DNA from: an uncultured Planctomycetaceae bacterium | GTDB taxonomy: Bacteria > Planctomycetota > Planctomycetia > Planctomycetales > Planctomycetaceae | Length of the DNA stretch: 7,359 nt | Direction of reading: 5' to 3' | Assembly: GCA_903921605.1 (NCBI GenBank) | Contig: CAIXQV010001144.1 | Span: forward strand, 1-7,359 | Part shown: piece after piece, positions 1-5,855 of the stretch | How the letters are laid out: the number at the start of each line of letters is the position of its first letter | How positions within the stretch are numbered: position 1 is the first letter of the stretch | The notes under the pieces: model-generated | Database searches by the model: none | What the model was told of the DNA's origin: nothing | What the model saw: the letters and a program-made list of their open reading frames with translations, nothing else | Made by a program: the position numbers and the translations under genes

Positions 1-2573
1 GAGGCTCCGAACGGCGAGCCACTTTTTGAACGAGTTCGGTAGTAGCGAGTTTCTGCAGACGAGTAAAACAGAAACAACATCTCTGCCGCCTGTCGACCAT
101 CTTCAGTCTGCGGATAGCGGCGGATGATTTCCTGCTGCACGGCGATAAAGCCTTCCATATTGTTCTGTTGCAGATTCAAATCACCCAGATCCTTCAATTG
201 CTTAACAGCAAGCTCCATCGGCAAATCAACTCCCACATTCTGCAGTTCTGCCGTCAATGATTCTTCCGCTCGCACGAGTTTCGCGTGGCCCTGCAGTGCA
301 CTTCCTTCGATCCGGGATTTATCAAGCACCTGCTGAAGTTGTTTAATCTGATCTCCGGAACGATGCTGAACCGATCTTCGGGCTCCCTTCAGCGATGTTG
401 CCTCCAGACCTTGCAGCAGATTCGTAATGCCGGTCGCGTCGTTGCGATCCATGACGACTTCATAACTTGAGCGAACTCGGATACCCGTTCGATTGCGCGC
501 GTCTCCGGCGATGACTCGCAAAGCCGCATCGCACAACAAACCATTCGTCGTTCCCACCGATGGCAGTAGATCGTTGTCATCGTAGGATGGCGAAGACTGA
601 CGGTCAGAAGGTACTCGGCAAATAATTCGCTGTACATGCCATTGGGCCAACCCCAGAGCACTAAGCGACTCAGCGCCCGCAATAAGATCATGATCGGCTT
701 CGGCGTCAGCATGACCATCGTGTTCGGCAATCCGGATGGCTCGCACTAACGCATCCGCGAAGATTCCGGACACCGCGTCATCATCACTCATCGACTCAAT
801 CACGACGACGGCCGGTCTCCAGTTGCGCAGTTCGCGGGCCAGTCGCAATGGCAGGAGACGCCGCACTTCACCGTCGGTCTGACGCTCCCATTCGGAGATG
901 AGTTGCGACACTGAGCGATGATGCTCGGGGCGAGTTCGCGGGAACATCCAGTCGGCGACGGCCTCATTGCCCGCGAGTTGTGTCACAGCCAGTCGGGATT
1001 TCTCGGACGTATTCACTGCCGAACCCTGATCGGTCGTTCGCAACTGCTGAGACATCTGCACGGTCACGGATCGCACGCCCTGTTCGGCTGCGGTTGTCGC
1101 CAGCAACTGCCAGGAAGCCTGATCAGCGTTTGTGACAAGATTGAGAACTCCCGAGCGGAAGTTGGAGGAACGAACTGCGTTCCATGTCACGCCATTGTCT
1201 TCGGACCGCAGAATCTGGCCGAAGCTGCCAACAGCCAGAACAACTCCTTCGGATGCAAACCGTAGTTTTGTAATCCGACCTGTGGCGGGAATCGGAACGG
1301 TGTCCCATTGCTGCCCGTTCGTGTTGCTGCGAAACAAGCAAGCGCCAGGATGACCGGCCAGAAGAATGAGTTCACCGCTGTGGGCGACGGTACTGAGATC
1401 GGAAAGTTCACTGGTTGACTTCGGAAGGTCTGTCACTGGTGGTTCCCATGTGACTCCGGAATTCTGTGTTGTAAATATGGTCGCGTTATCACCGACAATC
1501 CAGCCGCTGCCATCGGTGTTCAGCGAGACGCCTCGCATCTGTCGCAAGGTCGGCTGCGCAGGATTAACAACGACGGCCTGATCAGAGACGACAGCCGCGT
1601 AACTTTGATGCGGCCCAACCACGACGCCTTCCGCCATGCTTAGGAAGCCGCCGGTATTCCACGAACTATCAGGCTGATCTGATGCCAGAGCAGTCCAGGT
1701 CTGACCTCCGTCCTCGGATCGAAAGATTCCTGCTCCTCCACGCAGAGGCACAGGCAGTGTGACCGCGATGGCCTCATCGAGCCCGAAAAAGCGCACGTGA
1801 AGAAACCCAGGCAGAGTTGATGTTGAGATCGCTTCGCCGCCGTGGACTTGAGGACTTGTCGTCAGGTCTGTCCACGACTCACCGCCATTGCGAGTTTGAA
1901 AGAGCACAGCCGAGAGCTGTGCTGTTCCCGGAATAACACGGTAGCCGGCTATCCATCCCATGCGATTCGTCAGAAAACAAACAGACTGCAGACTGCAATC
2001 CATCGGCGTCATGGCTGTGGTCCAGGTCTGACCGTGGTCATTGGACCGACAGACAACGCCTCGTTCACCAACCGCCCAACAGGATGCTCCAACGTGGCAA
2101 ACATCATTCAACGTGGCATCTTCAGCGATGGCTTCCGTGCGAGGAACTGCGGAGCTGAAGAACATTGATGGTTCAGGATCCTGAGTGATCAATGACCATG
2201 CAGGAATTGTCGTTCTTTTTGCACCCAGGTTAGCGGCTGCTGGATTACTTGTTGAACGACTTGTTGTGGTACGACTTGTTGATGCAGCCGGTGGAGTGAC
2301 AGATTCTTCAGCGGCTTCGATGGAATCTTCACTCGGTGTCGCAGAAACGTCGTCAGTCTCGAGATTCAATGCTTTCGTGTTGCGTGCTGACGATGCCCCA
2401 GGATCCTTTTTCTTTCGTAGCCGGGAACTGGTCGGAAGATCGGGTTCATTCGTTTCTATGGCTGCCCCTTCATCTTCTGCCTTCGGTTCCGACAACTTTA
2501 ACTGTGCATCGGCGGAGCTGGAGATGCAAAAAAGGAACAGCAGAATTGAAAGCAGCGTTTTGTGAGCAGTCAT
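1..2573 (-). CDS. Secreted YCF48/Asp-box beta-propeller protein with helical, TPR-like C-terminal region (C-terminus cut by window edge)
   Basis: One open frame of 857 codons starts at the ATG complementary to 2571-2573 and leaves the window without a stop. Residues 1-23 form a signal peptide with a Leu/Phe-rich core and an A-D-A cleavage site before Q24. No lipobox is visible. Residues 24-125 are a low-complexity linker rich in Ser, Thr, Glu and Ala. Residues about 150-470 carry six blade motifs of the form S/T-x-x-x-G-x-x-W, ending at W184, W234, W293, W376, W423 and W464. Several follow the G-x-x-G-x-I/V-x-R-S pattern of the YCF48/HCF136 photosystem II assembly family. Residues about 520-857 look helical, and residues 785-840 (with R-Y-P-Q-T near 819) resemble a TPR unit. 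The fold call is fairly sure. The function is unknown: in planctomycetes such propellers are usually unassigned exported proteins, and I infer a periplasmic or surface binding or scaffold role. It is transcribed divergently from the ompH-like gene. The same Asp-box also occurs in sialidases, but I see no sialidase catalytic motifs. Confidence 0.85.
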   Translation of the reverse strand, partial: MTAHKTLLSILLFLFCISSSADAQLKLSEPKAEDEGAAIETNEPDLPTSSRLRKKKDPGASSARNTKALNLETDDVSATPSEDSIEAAEESVTPPAASTSRTTTSRSTSNPAAANLGAKRTTIPAWSLITQDPEPSMFFSSAVPRTEAIAEDATLNDVCHVGASCWAVGERGVVCRSNDHGQTWTTAMTPMDCSLQSVCFLTNRMGWIAGYRVIPGTAQLSAVLFQTRNGGESWTDLTTSPQVHGGEAISTSTLPGFLHVRFFGLDEAIAVTLPVPLRGGAGIFRSEDGGQTWTALASDQPDSSWNTGGFLSMAEGVVVGPHQSYAAVVSDQAVVVNPAQPTLRQMRGVSLNTDGSGWIVGDNATIFTTQNSGVTWEPPVTDLPKSTSELSDLSTVAHSGELILLAGHPGACLFRSNTNGQQWDTVPIPATGRITKLRFASEGVVLAVGSFGQILRSEDNGVTWNAVRSSNFRSGVLNLVTNADQASWQLLATTAAEQGVRSVTVQMSQQLRTTDQGSAVNTSEKSRLAVTQLAGNEAVADWMFPRTRPEHHRSVSQLISEWERQTDGEVRRLLPLRLARELRNWRPAVVVIESMSDDDAVSGIFADALVRAIRIAEHDGHADAEADHDLIAGAESLSALGLAQWHVQRIICRVPSDRQSSPSYDDNDLLPSVGTTNGLLCDAALRVIAGDARNRTGIRVRSSYEVVMDRNDATGITNLLQGLEATSLKGARRSVQHRSGDQIKQLQQVLDKSRIEGSALQGHAKLVRAEESLTAELQNVGVDLPMELAVKQLKDLGDLNLQQNNMEGFIAVQQEIIRRYPQTEDGRQAAEMLFLFYSSAETRYYRTRSKSGSPFGA
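2247..2281 (-). repeat. Short direct repeats encoding the Thr-Ser-Arg linker
   Basis: The 11-mer ACGACTTGTTG (plus-strand reading) occurs at 2256-2266 and 2271-2281. Its last eight bases occur again at 2247-2254. On the coding strand the repeats encode Thr-Ser-Arg-type units at residues about 98-110 of the propeller protein. They lie in the disordered linker between signal peptide and propeller, where slippage would be tolerated. Confidence 0.6.
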
Positions 2574-2580
2574 CCGTGAC

Positions 2581-2586
2581 TCTCCC
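2581..2586 (-). promoter_or_regulatory. Ribosome binding site of the propeller gene
   Basis: On the minus strand GGGAGA sits 7 bases before the ATG at 2573. It supports this start, which also places the signal peptide at the exact N-terminus. Confidence 0.6.
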
Positions 2587-2896
2587 GATTCATGACCAAA
2601 GACTGAGGACGTCTAACAAAGCCGGGACTGGCTCCCGATGATCGCTTGATTTGCGAGAGACAGACACACAGTGAGGGCGTCTGTTCCGTCTTTGCTGGAG
2701 CCTCATAATGAAGTGGCAGAATGATGGGAAAGACGGACTGCGGCAAGAGCAACAAAACTTGAGGCCAAACTTATCATTGGAACGTGAATGGTGTGCCTCT
2801 ACCCGAAGCAAAACTGGACCTTATTTCTCGCTGTTCCTTAACTAATGCAACCGTGAACACTAACCACGAGTAAAAACAGGGACTCTGCGAAGTTTA

Positions 2897-2910
2897 GGAA
2901 CACATGTTCC
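2897..2910. promoter_or_regulatory. Dyad GGAACA-CA-TGTTCC, possible operator
   Basis: Two perfect 6-bp arms are separated by 2 bases, about 200 bases before the ompH-like start. A second, wider pair overlaps it: CAGGGA at 2877-2882 and TCCCTG at 2908-2913. The geometry suits a dimeric regulator or an alternative RNA hairpin. No regulator can be named from the sequence. Confidence 0.3.
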
Positions 2911-2990
2911 CTGCAAAACCTGCCGATTTGCCGCGCCCGTACTGCAGTGAAACCAGAATAGGCCTCAAACGGACTTGCTTCACCTTGACC

Positions 2991-3008
2991 GGGTTTGGTG
3001 GGTTTGGG
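2991..3008 (+). other. G-rich tract with possible two-quartet G-quadruplex
   Basis: The tract GGGTTTGGTGGGTTTGGG contains runs of 3, 2, 3 and 3 G separated by loops of 3, 1 and 3 bases. It is a near-tandem repeat of GGGTTTGG (2991-2998 and 3000-3007). It lies on the sense strand about 100 bases before the ompH-like start, inside the leader or the promoter depending on where transcription begins. Confidence 0.35.
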
Positions 3009-3025
3009 ACAAAACGCTGGTCCAC

Positions 3026-3079
3026 GACCGGTCAACGGTCTGAGATTGAATGGATTACCCGCCCCACGGAAATCGGGGC
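3026..3079 (+). promoter_or_regulatory. Two small hairpins in the ompH-like leader
   Basis: The first hairpin pairs GACCG (3026-3030) with CGGTC (3036-3040) around a 5-base loop. The second pairs GCCCC (3061-3065) with GGGGC (3075-3079) around a 9-base loop. The second ends 11 bases before the ribosome binding site. Both are short and could be chance structures. Confidence 0.25.
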
Positions 3080-3090
3080 TTCAGACTGGC

Positions 3091-3097
3091 AAAGGAG
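3091..3097 (+). promoter_or_regulatory. Ribosome binding site deciding the GTG start of the ompH-like gene
   Basis: AAAGGAG lies 10 bases before the GTG at 3108. Together with the signal peptide that begins exactly at this codon, it fixes the start and rules out the in-frame ATG at 2904. Confidence 0.75.
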
Positions 3098-3107
3098 TGC
3101 CGAAACC

Positions 3108-3791
3108 GTGAAAAACATTGTTATCGCATTAGTTGCTGCCCTGGCAGCCGGAACCATTACCCCCGCCCTGGCTCAGGAAACTGCCAAGCCAGCTGCTGCC
3201 CCAAAGGACAACACCGCGCATCGCGTCGGTCTTGTTGACATGGCAGAAGTTTTCCAGGGCTACAAGAAGTTCGAAGACCTGCGAACTGAGCTGTCTGCAG
3301 AAATCGAAAAGAGCGACGCAGAAGCGAAGCTCATGGTCGAAAAAATGCAGAAGATGCAGACTGAGATTCAGGAGCTGAAGCTGGCTCCAGGCACACCTCA
3401 GTACGATCAGGCTGAAAAGAGCCTGCTGGACGCCAAGGGCGAATTCGAAGCCTTCCGCGCAGCAACTCAGCGCAAGCTGGCTCGACGTGAATCGGAAATG
3501 TTCAAGGTCATCTACGCTGACACGACCAGCATGGTCAAGAAGTACGCTGAGTACGCAAAGTACACTGTCGTGATTCGATTCGACCGCAAGGACATCGACG
3601 AGAACACTGCACCAGCCGAAGCTGTCCAGCGCATGAACAAGCAGGTTGTTTACTACCGAGCAGACGACGACATTACTGACGTTGTTCTCTCCACACTGAA
3701 CAAGCAGTATGAAGGATCAGCCGCTGCTGGTGCTGCAAAGCCAATCCGCCAGACAAGCGGTGCAGCTGCAGGCAAGCCATCTGCTAACTAG
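3108..3791 (+). CDS. OmpH/Skp family periplasmic chaperone-like protein
   Basis: The 227-residue product starts at GTG. Residues 1-22 are a signal peptide (K2, a hydrophobic Ala/Val/Leu core, A-L-A before Q23), so it is exported to the periplasm. Residues 38-56 (V-G-L-V-D-M-A-E-V-F-Q-G-Y) match the start of the mature OmpH/Skp domain. Residues about 57-150 are a charged, heptad-like coiled coil matching the Skp tentacles. Residues 151-200 (Y-T-V-V-I-R-F then D-I-T-D-V-V-L-S-T-L-N) are the strand-rich part that closes the trimer body in Skp. The Ala/Gly tail at 203-227 is not part of the fold. It is longer than E. coli Skp (about 160 residues). Skp-like proteins hold unfolded outer-membrane proteins; here that is family inference. 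Skp genes often lie near lpx genes, as here, though a terminator-like hairpin follows this gene. The next in-frame ATG would remove the signal peptide. Confidence 0.85.
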   Translation: MKNIVIALVAALAAGTITPALAQETAKPAAAPKDNTAHRVGLVDMAEVFQGYKKFEDLRTELSAEIEKSDAEAKLMVEKMQKMQTEIQELKLAPGTPQYDQAEKSLLDAKGEFEAFRAATQRKLARRESEMFKVIYADTTSMVKKYAEYAKYTVVIRFDRKDIDENTAPAEAVQRMNKQVVYYRADDDITDVVLSTLNKQYEGSAAAGAAKPIRQTSGAAAGKPSAN

Positions 3792-3820
3792 TTCTGCTGT
3801 TGAAAACCTGTGACTGAACT

Positions 3821-3855
3821 CCGGCAGTGGAAACGTTGATTCGCTCCACTGCCGG
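3821..3855 (+). terminator. Strong stem-loop after the ompH-like gene
   Basis: CCGGCAGTGGA (3821-3831) pairs perfectly with TCCACTGCCGG (3845-3855), an 11-bp stem with a 13-base loop, 29 bases after the stop codon. The trailing bases TTCGTTGAATATTC are only moderately T-rich, so this is either an intrinsic terminator with a weak U-tract or an mRNA-stabilising 3' hairpin. Confidence 0.65.
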
Positions 3856-3900
3856 TTCGTTGAATATTCATTGCTCGGTGTGAATTGAGGCCGGGTGTTC

Positions 3901-3937
3901 GCGGGATACTTCCAGCGAATAGTCTCAATAATCCCGC
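3901..3937 (+). promoter_or_regulatory. Inverted repeat ahead of lpxC
   Basis: GCGGGAT (3901-3907) and ATCCCGC (3931-3937) are perfect 7-bp arms separated by 23 bases. The right arm ends 45 bases before the chosen lpxC start. It could be an operator or a leader hairpin. No convincing -35/-10 pair was found in 3856-3964. Confidence 0.3.
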
Positions 3938-3966
3938 TCACTGAATAAAACTCACTTCGCTACGAT

Positions 3967-3972
3967 GGGGGA
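3967..3972 (+). promoter_or_regulatory. Likely ribosome binding site of lpxC
   Basis: GGGGGA precedes the ATG at 3983 by 10 bases and the ATG at 3977 by 4. Nothing like a Shine-Dalgarno sequence precedes the earliest in-frame ATG at 3965. Confidence 0.4.
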
Positions 3973-3982
3973 TGCGATGCTT

Positions 3983-4882
3983 ATGAGTTCTGATGCTTCT
4001 GTTCAGCCTCGCCAGCAGACGCTGGCACGGACCGCGATGATTTCCGGTCGAGGGCTGTTTCACGGCGTAGAAGCCCGCCTTCGTCTTCTTCCCGCTGAAC
4101 CGGGTTCCGGAATTGTCTTCCGTCGAGTCGATCTCGCAGGCAAGCCGGAAGTGAAGGCCCATGTGGACAACGTCACGTCAGCTCCTCGACGCACGGTCCT
4201 CGCCGCCTCGAATGGCGCCTTCGTGGAAACTACCGAACATCTGATGTCAGCGTTGGCCGGTTTGCAGGTCGACAATTGCATCATAGAAATCAACGCACCT
4301 GAAGTCCCTGCTGTCGATGGCTCCTGCCTGCCATTCTGCGAAGCGATTCTGGAAGCGGGCCTGAATATCCAGTCGGCTCCTCGTGATCTTCTGATCATCG
4401 ACGAATCTCAGGGCGTCAACGATCGAGCTGGCGAACAGTGGATTGAGATCATTCCATCTTTCGATGGATCAACCACGATCGACTATCGCCTTGACTATGG
4501 TCCACAGACGGCCATTCCATCTCAGTCTTTCTCCGTGAGCATGACTCCGGAGATCTTTCTGAAAGAGATCGCTCCCGCTAGAACCTTTGTGCTGAAGAAT
4601 GAAGTTGAAGCTTTGCAGATCATGGGATTCGGCAAGCATCTGACAGGCAAGGATCTGGTCGTCTTCGATACTGATGGATCTGTGATTGATAATAAGCTTC
4701 GCTGGCCTGATGAGCCGGTTCGGCACAAGATACTGGACTGCATCGGAGATCTGGCTTTAAATGGTCAGATGTTTGTTGCTCGAGTTGTCGCGCGTCGAAG
4801 TGGTCACAAATTGAATCATGTCATGGCCAAGACACTGTCGACGATAACCCTACGCCAACCCGAGCTTCAATGGGCCGCATGA
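3983..4882 (+). CDS. lpxC: UDP-3-O-acyl-N-acetylglucosamine deacetylase
   Basis: LpxC is the zinc-dependent cytoplasmic enzyme that removes the acetyl group from UDP-3-O-acyl-GlcNAc, the committed step of lipid A synthesis. From the ATG at 3983 the protein has 299 residues, close to the usual 300. E85-H86 in T-T-E-H-L matches the catalytic Glu and first zinc His. H248 and D252 in R-H-K-I-L-D match the other two zinc ligands. H275 in G-H-K-L-N-H matches the catalytic His near the C-terminus. V-P-A-V-D-G-S (109-115) and A-P-A-R-T-F (197-202) are further family signatures. There is no FabZ fusion, unlike in Bacteroidetes. ATGs at 3965 and 3977 are in frame, adding 6 or 2 residues; 3983 is chosen for its spacing from GGGGGA, but this is uncertain. 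Identity is very sure. lpxA follows on the same strand. Confidence 0.96.
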   Translation: MSSDASVQPRQQTLARTAMISGRGLFHGVEARLRLLPAEPGSGIVFRRVDLAGKPEVKAHVDNVTSAPRRTVLAASNGAFVETTEHLMSALAGLQVDNCIIEINAPEVPAVDGSCLPFCEAILEAGLNIQSAPRDLLIIDESQGVNDRAGEQWIEIIPSFDGSTTIDYRLDYGPQTAIPSQSFSVSMTPEIFLKEIAPARTFVLKNEVEALQIMGFGKHLTGKDLVVFDTDGSVIDNKLRWPDEPVRHKILDCIGDLALNGQMFVARVVARRSGHKLNHVMAKTLSTITLRQPELQWAA

Positions 4883-4903
4883 CCTTTTAATGGGTGTGAC
4901 CTC

Positions 4904-4948
4904 GGAGCGACAGGATGTCAGCTCCTCCTACCTGGTGATGAACCACCA
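4904..4948 (+). promoter_or_regulatory. Intercistronic hairpins between lpxC and lpxA
   Basis: GGAGC-GACA (4904-4912) pairs with TGTC (4916-4919) and GCTCC (4921-4925), giving 9 bp with a 3-base GGA loop and one bulged A at 4920. A second hairpin pairs TGGTG (4933-4937) with CACCA (4944-4948) around 6 bases. No T-run follows, so this is not an intrinsic terminator. A processing, stability or translation-control element fits better. Confidence 0.4.
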
Positions 4949-4976
4949 CAGAATACTCTCCGGCAGTCTCCCGATC

Positions 4977-4980
4977 AGGA
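4977..4980 (+). promoter_or_regulatory. Ribosome binding site supporting the lpxA start at 4989
   Basis: AGGA stands 8 bases before the ATG at 4989, a normal spacing. It touches the alternative ATG at 4980 and so could not serve that start. Confidence 0.5.
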
Positions 4981-4988
4981 TGATCAAC

Positions 4989-5855
4989 ATGGAAACAAAA
5001 ATCTCCCCGATGTCACAAGTCGACCCGAAAGCAAAGATCGGCGAAGGCGTCGTGATCGGTCCATTCTGCGTCGTGGGACCGGAAGCTTCCATCGGCAGCG
5101 GAACAGTTCTGCATAGTCATGTTGTGGTGATCGGTTCGACATCAATTGGTTGCAACAATCAGTTCTGGCCGAACTGTGTTATCGGTGGCGATCCTCAGGA
5201 CGTGAGCTGGCAGGAGTCGGACACGGAGATCATCATCGGTGACAACAACATCTTCCGAGAAGGCGTCACGGTAAATCGTGGTGCTGAAAAAGAAGACGGG
5301 ATTACTCGGATCGGCAACAATAACATGTTCATGGCCAATAGCCATGTGGCTCACAATTGCCGGATCTTCAATAACGTGATTCTGGTGAATGGCGTTCTCC
5401 TGGGTGGCCATGTCCATGTCCACGACGGAGCCATCGTTTCCGGAAACTCTGTCGTTCATCACTTCTCCACACTGGGACGTCTGAGCTTCGTCAGCGGTGG
5501 CTGTCGAGTTCCTCACGACATTCCTCCATTTATGCTGGCGGCCGGTAGTGATGATCCAACACTGAAGACGATCAACATCGTCGGTATGCGTCGAGCAGGC
5601 ATCTCCAACTCCACGATCGATACGGTCAAGGAAGCCTTCCGTCTTCTTTACCGCCGCAATCGTCCGCTGGATGAAGTTCGCCAGCATTTCGACGAAACAC
5701 TGCAGGGAACGATTCCGATGGAATTGTCCATGCTGCTGAACTTCGTAGAGAACCAGCGAGCCGGTAAACTGGGACGCGCACGTGAAGCGGTGCGAAACAA
5801 ACCAGCAGCCTCAGAATCACAGAACCATTCTTCACAGGAACGCAAGGCCGCATGA
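4989..5855 (+). CDS. lpxA: Acyl-[ACP]--UDP-N-acetylglucosamine O-acyltransferase
   Basis: LpxA transfers a 3-hydroxyacyl chain from acyl carrier protein to the 3 position of UDP-GlcNAc (or its 3-amino analogue), the first step of lipid A synthesis, in the cytoplasm as a trimer. The chosen start gives 288 residues (E. coli: 262). Residues about 5-190 are hexapeptide repeats of a left-handed beta-helix, beginning V-D-P-K-A-K-I-G-E-G-V-V-I-G-P-F. H119 and H122 in N-S-H-V-A-H match E. coli H122 and catalytic H125. H141 in G-G-H-V matches H144. H157 in V-V-H-H-F matches H160, but the next residue is His where E. coli has Gln. I-N-I-V-G-M-R-R-A-G-I-S (195-206) starts the C-terminal helical domain, and the last 20 residues are a polar tail. 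The frame is open back to 4890, but that stretch encodes no LpxA-like sequence and contains a hairpin. The stop overlaps the next gene by ATGA. Confidence 0.95.
   Translation: METKISPMSQVDPKAKIGEGVVIGPFCVVGPEASIGSGTVLHSHVVVIGSTSIGCNNQFWPNCVIGGDPQDVSWQESDTEIIIGDNNIFREGVTVNRGAEKEDGITRIGNNNMFMANSHVAHNCRIFNNVILVNGVLLGGHVHVHDGAIVSGNSVVHHFSTLGRLSFVSGGCRVPHDIPPFMLAAGSDDPTLKTINIVGMRRAGISNSTIDTVKEAFRLLYRRNRPLDEVRQHFDETLQGTIPMELSMLLNFVENQRAGKLGRAREAVRNKPAASESQNHSSQERKAA

Larger units (their letters stand above)
2574..3107. other. Divergent intergenic region between the propeller gene and the ompH-like gene
   Basis: These 534 bases contain no convincing gene. An open frame from 2904 runs into the ompH-like gene, but its first 68 codons encode no recognisable protein and precede a perfect signal peptide, so they are leader. 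Both divergent promoters should lie here. The best plus-strand candidate is TTGACC at 2985-2990, 17 bases before GACAAA at 3008-3013, whose -10 match is poor. A weaker candidate is CTGGAC at 2814-2819 with TTAACT at 2838-2843. No convincing minus-strand promoter was found. Planctomycete promoters often depart from the E. coli consensus, so no call is made. Confidence 0.5.

Noticed and set aside
918..1265. Plus-strand open frame of 115 codons
   Set aside because: It is antisense to the propeller and helical region of the long minus-strand gene and has no recognisable domain.
2022..2043. Asp-box (S-N-D-H-G-Q-T-W) suggesting a sialidase
   Set aside because: The motif is shared by many propellers. 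I saw no R-I-P motif or other sialidase catalytic pattern, and the G-x-x-G-x-I/V-x-R-S context fits YCF48 better.
2185..2565. Plus-strand open frame of 126 codons opposite the N-terminus of the propeller gene
   Set aside because: The opposite strand encodes a signal peptide and linker continuous with a recognisable propeller; this frame has no motif of its own.
2904..3107. In-frame upstream extension of the ompH-like gene from the ATG at 2904
   Set aside because: The extra 68 residues resemble no protein and would bury a complete signal peptide that begins at the GTG at 3108 behind a good ribosome binding site.
3983..4882. Bifunctional LpxC-FabZ fusion
   Set aside because: The frame stops right after the LpxC domain, and no FabZ motif follows.
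5142..5687. Minus-strand open frame of 181 codons opposite lpxA
   Set aside because: It lies wholly opposite the conserved hexapeptide-repeat coding sequence and is a by-product of its codon pattern.
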